Shown in pieces: positions 37,534 through 44,601 of a stretch of 64,000 nt of DNA; the first letter of the stretch is position 1, and each line of letters opens with the position of its first letter. Source of the DNA: Muribaculaceae bacterium Isolate-037 (Harlan) (GTDB taxonomy: Bacteria > Bacteroidota > Bacteroidia > Bacteroidales > Muribaculaceae); NCBI GenBank assembly GCA_003762615.1, contig RIAZ01000018.1, positions 34,105-98,104 on the forward strand, in the 5' to 3' direction. The notes beneath the pieces were generated by a model that had not been told where the DNA came from, made no database searches, and saw nothing but the letters and a program-made list of their open reading frames with translations. The position numbers were made by a program, and so were the translations under genes.

Positions 37534-39333
37534 ATGGAAAAGAAAAACCTTGAATATCTCAGGCTTCTTCGCGAAACCATGAAAAGCCATGGCATTGATG
37601 CCGTGGTAGTGTCAGGCACAGATCCCCACCAGTCGGAATTACCACCAGCCCACTGGAGAGGTCGGGAATGGCTCACCGGATTCTGGAGCGAGAACGGCAC
37701 AAACGGCACTGCCGTGGTCACTGCCGACAAAGCTCTCTGCTGGACCGACTCCCGTTATTTCATACAGGCTACCGACCAACTCAAAGGCACCGGATTCTCC
37801 ATGATGAAAGAGAACGGACCTGACGCCGTGGATCTCATCGACTGGCTCGTGGAGAATCTTAATTCCGGGCAGACCGTCGGAATCGACGGGATGACATTCT
37901 CCATCGCATACGCACAAAGACTTGAGCAGGAGCTTACCGACAACGATATCAAGCTTAACGATAAGTTTCCTATCTTCGACTACATATATCCCTACCGTCC
38001 GCAACGTCCTAAAAACAAGCTTTTCGTCCACGATGAGAAGATTGTCGGGGAGTCTGCCGATTCCAAGATTCGCAGAATCATGACCGAAGTGAAAGCCGAG
38101 CTTGCAAACGCCGTACTCCTCTCCGCACTCGACGACATTGCTTGGGCAACCAATATCCGCACCGCCGGTGACATCAACTTCTCCCCCATCTTCGTGGCAT
38201 ACCTCTACCTTGACGATTCTCGCCGTGTGCTTTTCGTAGATGAAGAGAAACTCACCGGGGAAGTGACAGATTTCCTCGCAAAATACAATGTGGAGATAAT
38301 GCCCTACGACAGTGTGGCAGACTTCGTGAAGACACTCCCGAAAGAGACGCGCCTTCTCATTGATCCGGAGACCACCTCACGCGGGCTATATGATGCCATC
38401 GGATGCACGCCGGTATTCGGTGGTGCGGGAATCGCACGCCTGAAGAGCGTGAAAAGCGATTCCATGATTGCCAATTTCGAGACTGCGCTCGAAAAGGATG
38501 GTGTGGCTCTCACAAAATTCTTCATGATGGTGGAGAAAGAACATACTTCCGGCAAACTCACCGAAGTGGAACTCGGCAAACGACTCCGCGCATTGCGTCT
38601 TGCCGACCCCACCTGCGTAGACGAAAGTTTCGCCCCCATCATAGGCTGGAACGAACATGGTGCGATCATACATTATGAGGCCACCGAAGAGACCGACGTG
38701 GCAATCGAAGGCGACGGCCTGCTTCTCGTCGATTCCGGCGGACAATACGTATTCGGCACCACCGACATAACACGCACCGTGGCACTCGGCACACCCACCG
38801 ATGAACAACGCCACGACTTCACCCTCGTGCTGAAAGGCAACATCGCTCTCTCTATGGCAAAATTCCCCGAAGGCACACGCGGCGGGCAGCTCGACGTGCT
38901 CGCACGCCAGTTCCTATGGAATGAAGGGAAGGCTTATTTCCATGGCACCGGACATGGCGTCGGTTTCTTCATCAACTGCCATGAGGGTCCGCAGAGCATC
39001 TGCACACGCCGACGCCCCGCCCCATTGGAAGTAGGCATGATCAACAGCAACGAACCGGGATTCTATCTTGAAGGGAAATACGGCATACGCACGGAGAACC
39101 TCCTCGTGGTGGAGCCTTGGAAGACCACCGAGTTCGGTCCGTTCCTGCAATTCCGCACTGTGACGCTGTTCCCTATCGACCTGTCGCTGATCGACACTTC
39201 GATAATGACAGATGACGAAATCAAATGGGTCAACGACTATCATAACATGGTGCGCGATCGTCTCACTCCGCTTCTCTCGCCCGAAGAGGCTGAATGGATG
39301 AAAGATAAGACCCGCACCCTCTCCCGCAGTTGA
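37534..39333 (+). CDS. M24 family Xaa-Pro aminopeptidase
   Basis: 599 residues from MEKKNLEYLRLLRETM; an in-frame ATG at 37462 would add 24 unlike residues close to the transcription start, so it was not used. Three-part layout: two creatinase-like N-terminal domains and a C-terminal pita-bread catalytic domain. Metal ligands: Asp400 (LVDSGG), Asp411 (TTDITR), His474 (GTGHGVG), Glu507 (NEPGFY) and Glu521 (RTENLL). It cleaves an N-terminal residue before proline. First gene of a run that continues into the carbonic anhydrase and sugar genes, with a 56-nt gap and no terminator between. Confidence 0.93.
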   Translation: MEKKNLEYLRLLRETMKSHGIDAVVVSGTDPHQSELPPAHWRGREWLTGFWSENGTNGTAVVTADKALCWTDSRYFIQATDQLKGTGFSMMKENGPDAVDLIDWLVENLNSGQTVGIDGMTFSIAYAQRLEQELTDNDIKLNDKFPIFDYIYPYRPQRPKNKLFVHDEKIVGESADSKIRRIMTEVKAELANAVLLSALDDIAWATNIRTAGDINFSPIFVAYLYLDDSRRVLFVDEEKLTGEVTDFLAKYNVEIMPYDSVADFVKTLPKETRLLIDPETTSRGLYDAIGCTPVFGGAGIARLKSVKSDSMIANFETALEKDGVALTKFFMMVEKEHTSGKLTEVELGKRLRALRLADPTCVDESFAPIIGWNEHGAIIHYEATEETDVAIEGDGLLLVDSGGQYVFGTTDITRTVALGTPTDEQRHDFTLVLKGNIALSMAKFPEGTRGGQLDVLARQFLWNEGKAYFHGTGHGVGFFINCHEGPQSICTRRRPAPLEVGMINSNEPGFYLEGKYGIRTENLLVVEPWKTTEFGPFLQFRTVTLFPIDLSLIDTSIMTDDEIKWVNDYHNMVRDRLTPLLSPEEAEWMKDKTRTLSRS

Positions 39334-39389
39334 TTGACAATCCTCACAAAAAAACTCAAATAAAATAATAGACATATTCAAAATAAGAA

Positions 39390-39905
39390 ATGGCAATCAT
39401 AAAATCAGTAAGGGGATTCACCCCTGTGATAGGCAAAGACTGCTTTCTTGCTGAAAACGCAGTGATAATAGGCGATGTCACCATGGGGGACGAATGTAGC
39501 GTATGGTTCTCCACAGTGCTTCGCGGCGATGTCAACACCATCACCATCGGCAACCGCGTCAATATCCAGGACGGTAGCGTCCTCCACACCCTCTATCAGA
39601 AATCTACCATCGAGATCGGCAATGACGTATCCATCGGACATAACGTGGTGATACACGGTGCGAAGATTCGCGACTATGCCCTTATCGGCATGGGTGCCGT
39701 AGTGATGGATGATGCCGAAGTTGGCGAAGGCGCGATCGTTGCAGCAGGGGCTGTGGTGCTCAGCCGCACAAAAATCGGACCTCATGAGCTATGGGGTGGT
39801 GCACCCGCAAAGTTCATAAAGATGGTTGAGCCGGAGAAAGCGAAGGAGATGAATGAGAAAATCGCACGCAACTACCTGATGTATTCCAAATGGTATGAGG
39901 AATGA
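39390..39905 (+). CDS. Gamma carbonic anhydrase family protein
   Basis: 171 residues, a left-handed beta-helix of hexapeptide repeats (YrdA/Cam type). Three zinc histidines sit at His66 (VLHT), His84 (GHN) and His89 (IHG), spaced as in Cam (the last two five apart). The trimer may hydrate CO2, though many family members are inactive. Its stop overlaps the next start by 4 nt. Confidence 0.88.
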   Translation: MAIIKSVRGFTPVIGKDCFLAENAVIIGDVTMGDECSVWFSTVLRGDVNTITIGNRVNIQDGSVLHTLYQKSTIEIGNDVSIGHNVVIHGAKIRDYALIGMGAVVMDDAEVGEGAIVAAGAVVLSRTKIGPHELWGGAPAKFIKMVEPEKAKEMNEKIARNYLMYSKWYEE

Positions 39906-40309
39906 ATGACCTCAAGCCCTACATAATCGACCTCCCCCGATTCCTCGACCACCGTGGCAACCTCTCGGTGATCGAGGAATCGAAGGAGATCCCTTTCCCG
40001 ATATGCCGCGCATATTGGGTGTATGACGTTCCTGGCGGCGAGGCGCGCCAAGGTCATGCCTACCACGTGAATGAGGAATTTATCGTGGCATTGTCAGGCA
40101 GCTTCGATGTGGTCACAGACGACGGCACCGACCATACACGCTACTCCCTCAATCGCTCATACTACGGACTGTACGTGCCTGCCGGCACGTGGCGCACCCT
40201 CACCAATTTCTCAACAAATTCCCTCGCCCTCATCCTTGCATCCACGCCATACGATGAGGAAGACTATATCCTTAACCACCAACAATTCCTCTCGCTCAAA
40301 AGGAAATGA
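39902..40309 (+). CDS. FdtA/QdtA-type sugar 3,4-ketoisomerase (variant motif)
   Basis: 135 residues, a single cupin barrel of the FdtA/QdtA/WxcM-N family, which isomerises dTDP-4-keto-6-deoxyglucose to the 3-keto form. Markers: DHRGNLSVIEE (residues 16-26), YWVYDVPGG, LSGSF. The usual HAH pair is HAY here (His52, Tyr54), unlike the tandem copy downstream, so activity or substrate may differ. Overlaps both neighbours by 4 nt (ATGA type), hence tight coupling. Confidence 0.82.
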   Translation: MNDLKPYIIDLPRFLDHRGNLSVIEESKEIPFPICRAYWVYDVPGGEARQGHAYHVNEEFIVALSGSFDVVTDDGTDHTRYSLNRSYYGLYVPAGTWRTLTNFSTNSLALILASTPYDEEDYILNHQQFLSLKRK

Positions 40310-40749
40310 ACAACAAGACCGTCTATGACTGCTGTATGTTGCAGCTTAACCGTCATCATACTGACCGACAGGGCAATCTCACCGTAGTGGAGAATAATAC
40401 CACCATACCCTTCCCGATACGACGCGTGTACTATCTATACGACGTGCCGGGAGGATTAGGTCGCGGCGGACATGCCCACCGCGTGCAGCAGCAACTGATT
40501 GTGGCGGTGAGCGGCAGCTTCTCGGTCACTCTCGACGACGGCAACGTGAAACGCACCTTCTTCCTCAATCATCCATACCAGGGGCTTCTCGTCACGGATG
40601 GCATCTGGAACACACTTGAAGACTTCTCATCGGGAGCCGTATGCATGGTGCTCGCCTCTGACCGTTATGACGAATCGGAGTATGTACGGGAATATGATGA
40701 GTTTATCAAAATAAAGAACGAAGCCGAACAAAACTCCAATCATGTCTGA
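40306..40749 (+). CDS. FdtA/QdtA-type sugar 3,4-ketoisomerase
   Basis: 147 residues, a second cupin of the same family. Markers: DRQGNLTVVEN, YYLYDVPGG and GGHAHRVQQQ with the catalytic-type pair His56 and His58, then AVSGSF and the closing VLASDRYDESEY. The two copies share the same strand order but clear sequence differences, so the duplication is not recent. Overlaps the acyltransferase gene by 8 nt. Confidence 0.87.
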   Translation: MNNKTVYDCCMLQLNRHHTDRQGNLTVVENNTTIPFPIRRVYYLYDVPGGLGRGGHAHRVQQQLIVAVSGSFSVTLDDGNVKRTFFLNHPYQGLLVTDGIWNTLEDFSSGAVCMVLASDRYDESEYVREYDEFIKIKNEAEQNSNHV

Positions 40750-41692
40750 TTTCTGCATAACCCCCTACTCCAATCAATTCAAGAAAGAATGGGACCGCTT
40801 TGTAGATGATTCAAAAAATGGCACATTCCTTCTCAAAAGGGACTATCTGGAATATCATTCCTCCCGATTTACTGACAATTCCCTAATCATCACCCACAAC
40901 GGCTCAATCTACGCTATCCTACCCGCATCCCGACGGGAAAACATCGTATCATCCCATGCCGGACTGACATACGGCGGACTCATATTGGGGAAAAAGGCAA
41001 CAACCTCCGACGTGCAGCATCTGTTGCAATCAATCACCGGTTTTCTTGCCGGGCAGGGTGCGGAATCGCTTGTCTACAAACCAGTGCCGCATATCTACCA
41101 CCGTCTACCCTCGGAAGAGGACCTCTACGCCCTCTTCAGACTCAATGCCACGCTGTCGGTGAGAAACGTATCATCTGTCATCTTCTCAGAGGATAGGTTA
41201 AAATTCCGCGACATACGGAAATCAGGCATACGTAAGGCCATCCGACAAAACATAACCATATCTGAATCGACCGATTTCAAAACATTCTGGCAGATATTGA
41301 CGTCAAACCTTCATGACAGATATAACGCAGCCCCCGTACATTCTGTGGAGGAGATAGAGCATCTGGCAACCCTTTTCCCCGACAACATACGTCTCTTCGG
41401 AGCATTTGACGGAGAGAGAATGATTGCCGGCGCAGTGATATACGTCACCACGCATGTGGCGCACTGTCAATATATCTCGGCATCACCCGATGGCAAGGGA
41501 TACGGCGCACTTGACCTGCTGTTTGACCGACTAATCAACTCGGAATTCCTAGCCAAGAGATATTTCGACTTCGGCACATCCAACGAGGAGAAGGGACGGG
41601 TGCTCAACGAATCCCTGATATATCAGAAAGAGGGCTTCGGAGCGCGCGCCATCTGCTACGACACCTACACCGTGCCGTGCAAAATATCATGA
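40742..41692 (+). CDS. GNAT/FemAB-like acyltransferase
   Basis: 316 residues. Two related alpha/beta halves suggest a FemAB-like or Acetyltransf_6-like double-GNAT fold; motifs include ITHNGSIYAILPAS and GLTYGGLILGK in the first half, and AFDGERMIAGAVIYV, with YISASPDGKGYGALDLL, in the second. From its place between the ketoisomerases and the aminotransferase it probably N-acylates the amino sugar, a step done in Fdt/Qdt pathways by a hexapeptide acetyltransferase. Substrate not known. Confidence 0.75.
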   Translation: MSDFCITPYSNQFKKEWDRFVDDSKNGTFLLKRDYLEYHSSRFTDNSLIITHNGSIYAILPASRRENIVSSHAGLTYGGLILGKKATTSDVQHLLQSITGFLAGQGAESLVYKPVPHIYHRLPSEEDLYALFRLNATLSVRNVSSVIFSEDRLKFRDIRKSGIRKAIRQNITISESTDFKTFWQILTSNLHDRYNAAPVHSVEEIEHLATLFPDNIRLFGAFDGERMIAGAVIYVTTHVAHCQYISASPDGKGYGALDLLFDRLINSEFLAKRYFDFGTSNEEKGRVLNESLIYQKEGFGARAICYDTYTVPCKIS

Positions 41693-41764
41693 CCATTCAA
41701 ATCACCGTATCCTGCGACACAACACATTTTTCATCCCGCAACATATCATATAACACATCATATA

Positions 41765-42931
41765 ATGATCCCCTTCCTTGACCTCAAAAAGATAAACGAC
41801 AGATACACCGACGAGATTAGCGCCGCCATACGCCGCGTGATGGATTCCGGATGGTACATTCTCGGCAACGAGGCGAAATCTTTTGAGAAAGAGTATGCCG
41901 TATACATCGGCACGAGTCATGCCGTAGGCTGCGGCAACGGTCTTGATGCGCTGACACTCATTCTGAAAGCCTACATGCAACTCGGCGTAATGAATATCGG
42001 CGACGAGATAATCGTGCCTGCCAACACCTACATCGCATCCATACTCTCCGTATCAGCCAACGGATTAGTGCCGGTGCCGGTAGAACCATGCGCCGACACC
42101 CTACAGATTGATGCTGAAAAGATAGAGGCAGCAATCACCCCACGCACGAAAGGGGTCATGATAGTACATCTATACGGACAATGTGCCTATTCCGACCGTA
42201 TAGCCGATATATGCAGAAGATATAATCTCAAGCTGATAGAGGATAACGCACAGGCTCACGGATGCCTCTACGGCGGACGACGCACAGGCTCCCTCGGAGA
42301 TGCCGCCGCCCACAGTTTCTATCCAGGCAAAAATCTTGGTGCTCTCGGCGATGGAGGAGCCGTCACTACCGACGATTCCCGACTTGCCGACATGGTAAGG
42401 TGTCTCGCAAACTACGGCTCATCCGAGAAATATATCTTCAGATATAAAGGTATGAACTCACGTCTCGACGAGATGCAGGCGGCTGTGCTTCGGGCAAAGC
42501 TACCCGGACTTGACCGCGACAACAACATCCGCCGCCACATAGCCAGCCTGTACTTACAAGGAATCGACCATCCCTCCATCACTCTGCCTACCGTAAGGGA
42601 TTTCGACAGCCATGTATTCCACATATTCCCCATACTGTGTGAAGATCGCGACTCCCTGATGCGGCATCTCCGCGACAACGGAGTGGCGACGCTCATTCAT
42701 TACCCCATCGCGCCACACAGGCAGGCAGCCTACCGGGAGTGGGACAGACTGAGCCTCCCCGTCACAGAACACATACATTCATGCGAACTCTCACTCCCAA
42801 TATCACCGGTGTTGACCGATGAGGAAACCGAAAAAATAATCGGGATAATCAACAATTGGGTGACTTCTACCCCCAAAAAACCCCCAAAAAACCCCCGAAA
42901 AAGCCCGAAAACAACCTGTAAAAAGGATTAA
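41765..42931 (+). CDS. DegT/DnrJ/EryC1 family PLP aminotransferase
   Basis: 388 residues. [14 protein letters not shown] opens the family fold; the PLP lysine is Lys189 ([13 protein letters not shown]), with DNAQAHG earlier and the sugar-site [11 protein letters not shown]. With the upstream ketoisomerases it would convert a 3-keto sugar nucleotide to a 3-amino-3,6-dideoxyhexose. The last 22 residues are a Pro/Lys tail encoded by C5A6 repeats (42870-42896) that other family members lack. Last gene of the run; rpsU follows with its own promoter. Confidence 0.88.
   Translation: MIPFLDLKKINDRYTDEISAAIRRVMDSGWYILGNEAKSFEKEYAVYIGTSHAVGCGNGLDALTLILKAYMQLGVMNIGDEIIVPANTYIASILSVSANGLVPVPVEPCADTLQIDAEKIEAAITPRTKGVMIVHLYGQCAYSDRIADICRRYNLKLIEDNAQAHGCLYGGRRTGSLGDAAAHSFYPGKNLGALGDGGAVTTDDSRLADMVRCLANYGSSEKYIFRYKGMNSRLDEMQAAVLRAKLPGLDRDNNIRRHIASLYLQGIDHPSITLPTVRDFDSHVFHIFPILCEDRDSLMRHLRDNGVATLIHYPIAPHRQAAYREWDRLSLPVTEHIHSCELSLPISPVLTDEETEKIIGIINNWVTSTPKKPPKNPRKSPKTTCKKD
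42870..42896 (+). repeat. C5A6 tandem homopolymer tract in the aminotransferase 3' end
   Basis: Runs C5-A6-C5-A6-C5 in a row, coding the Pro/Lys tail. Such runs are prone to slippage, so the reading frame could vary at the tail. Confidence 0.7.
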
Positions 42932-42955
42932 TACATAAAAAAAAGTCGTAAAATT

Positions 42956-42985
42956 TTGTCAAACAAATAACTTTGACTAATTTTG
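42956..42985 (+). promoter_or_regulatory. rpsU promoter
   Basis: TTG (42956-42958), 19 nt, TAATTTTG (42978-42985), 90 nt before the rpsU start. Confidence 0.65.
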
Positions 42986-43075
42986 CAACCGCAAATATCC
43001 CATCGGCTCTCCCTTGGGACATTGCATAATAATAATTTCTGAAATAAATTAATAAAACAAAGAAACTCATAACAA

Positions 43076-43267
43076 ATGATTATCGTACAAGTTAAAGAGG
43101 GCGAGAACATTGAGAAAGCACTCAAGAAGTTCAAACGTAAATTTGAAAGAACCGGCATCGTAAAAGAACTGCGTAGACGTCAGGCATTTGAAAAGCCTTC
43201 TGTCACCAACCGCAAGAAGATGATCAAGGCTGCTTACGTTCAGCAGCTCCGTCAGGCGGAGCAGTAA
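43076..43267 (+). CDS. rpsU: 30S ribosomal protein S21
   Basis: 63 residues. MIIVQVKEGENIEKALKKFKRKFERTGIVKELRRRQAFEKPS is the S21 consensus with its basic tail. S21 completes the 30S platform next to the anti-Shine-Dalgarno region; Bacteroidota S21 is connected to their unusual initiation. Single-gene unit with a promoter and terminator. Confidence 0.97.
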   Translation: MIIVQVKEGENIEKALKKFKRKFERTGIVKELRRRQAFEKPSVTNRKKMIKAAYVQQLRQAEQ

Positions 43268-43339
43268 TCGCGCCTCCCCGACATTTTCGTGGCGATCCGA
43301 TAATCAGCCGGAATCACTCCGACGATTCAACTCATCTCC

Positions 43340-43370
43340 GGTGTCGGTCAACAATGACCGGCACCATTTT
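43340..43370 (+). terminator. rpsU terminator
   Basis: GGTGTCGGTCA pairs with TGACCGGCACC (one T-G pair) around loop ACAA, followed by ATTTTTAT. It overlaps the upstream extension of the xer frame, supporting the internal start at 43396. Confidence 0.85.
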
Positions 43371-43395
43371 TATATCCACATATCCACCTCAACCC

Positions 43396-44373
43396 ATGCC
43401 AATCGACAGATTCATATCCTACCTCCGTTACGAACTCAACAGAGCGCAGCTCACTGTTGAGGCCTACGAACGCGATCTTAGGCAATTCTCCGATTGGATC
43501 ACTGCAAACAACAAGACGCAATTCCGACCAAAGGATATAACCACTTCAGATGTCCGCGCATGGCTTGCATCCCTCGCACGCGATGGCGTGTCGCCAAGAT
43601 CCATCCGACGGAAAGTGCAGAGTCTGAGAGCCTTTTTCAAATACCTGTTGAGAAAGCAAGTCATTTCCTCTGACCCCACTTCCGAAATCACTCTCCCCAA
43701 GATACCCAAGCAGCTCCCCGACTTTGTGCGACACGAAGAGGTGGAAGGGGTGTTGCGACTTGAAGAGAGAGCCATAGAGCGCAACGATAATGACGCCGAC
43801 CTTGAAGATGAGCTCCGCAATCATCTGATAATAGAGCTCCTATATTCCCTCGGAATCAGGCGTGCCGAACTAATAGCCATTTCCGACAACGATATAAGCT
43901 TCTCATCCGGCGAGATAAAAATCACCGGAAAGCGGTCGAAGCAACGTATCGTGCCCGTGCCTGAACTACTCCTTCAGCACATACGCCGCTGGCAACAGAT
44001 GCGCGACCGACTCTGGCCCGACACAGAGATACCCAAGCCATTGATAATGATCAATGGAGAACGCATAACACCCATACAGGTTTACCAGATAGTAAACAAA
44101 GAACTCGCCTCCACATCAGCACGCAAGAAAAGTCCACACGCACTGCGCCACACCTTCGCCACAACAATGCTCAACGAAGGAGCCGACATCAACACTGTAA
44201 AAGAATTTCTCGGACACGCCTCACTCGCCACCACCCAGATCTACACCCACATCTCATTCGCCGAGATGCGCAAAGCCTACCAGAACGCCCACCCCCGTCT
44301 CCGCAACACACCCAACCCGACCAATCCCGACAATAAAGACAATAAAGACAATACCAACGATACTGCAATCTGA
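43396..44373 (+). CDS. xerC: Xer-type tyrosine recombinase
   Basis: 325 residues starting MPIDRFISYLRYEL; the longer frame (from 43354) runs through the rpsU terminator. N-terminal SAM-like core-binding domain (to about 110), then the catalytic domain with Arg155 (GIRRAEL), Lys in ITGKRSKQR, His248 and Arg251 (HALRHTF), His274 (LGHASLATT) and the nucleophile Tyr283 (IYTH). It is a chromosome-dimer-resolution type recombinase, not an island integrase, judging from its place after rpsU, as in Bacteroides. XerC versus XerD is not decided. The C-terminus is Asn/Asp/Lys-rich. Confidence 0.88.
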   Translation: MPIDRFISYLRYELNRAQLTVEAYERDLRQFSDWITANNKTQFRPKDITTSDVRAWLASLARDGVSPRSIRRKVQSLRAFFKYLLRKQVISSDPTSEITLPKIPKQLPDFVRHEEVEGVLRLEERAIERNDNDADLEDELRNHLIIELLYSLGIRRAELIAISDNDISFSSGEIKITGKRSKQRIVPVPELLLQHIRRWQQMRDRLWPDTEIPKPLIMINGERITPIQVYQIVNKELASTSARKKSPHALRHTFATTMLNEGADINTVKEFLGHASLATTQIYTHISFAEMRKAYQNAHPRLRNTPNPTNPDNKDNKDNTNDTAI

Positions 44374-44444
44374 CTTCCACGCATTTATGTTGTAAAACAT
44401 ATTTTTTATTTAATTTTTATTCTTTTTGTTCAAAAATTTTTACA

Positions 44445-44452
44445 TATCTTTG
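44445..44452 (+). promoter_or_regulatory. Candidate -7 element of the surface-protein operon
   Basis: TATCTTTG, about 150 nt before the ATG at 44602. The nearest TTG (44426-44428) is only 16 nt away, so the -33 is doubtful. The rest of 44374-44601 is AT-rich without a gene. Confidence 0.35.
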
Positions 44453-44601
44453 CCAAATACATTTATTATCGTCAGTAAGGCAAAGACTTAGATATTTTAT
44501 TCCGAAGAATTGCCATCTGTAGACTTACACAATACGTATTCTGATACTGATAATATTTTTCAACAGTTAACAATCATAACTAACTTATAATCATTCAGCT
44601 T

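Noticed and set aside
43354..43395. Longer xer start
   Set aside because: It crosses the stem and T-run of the rpsU terminator.
43396..44373. Integrase of a mobile island
   Set aside because: The gene sits after rpsU as in Bacteroides chromosomes and looks like a Xer recombinase; no attachment site or mobile genes were recognised nearby.
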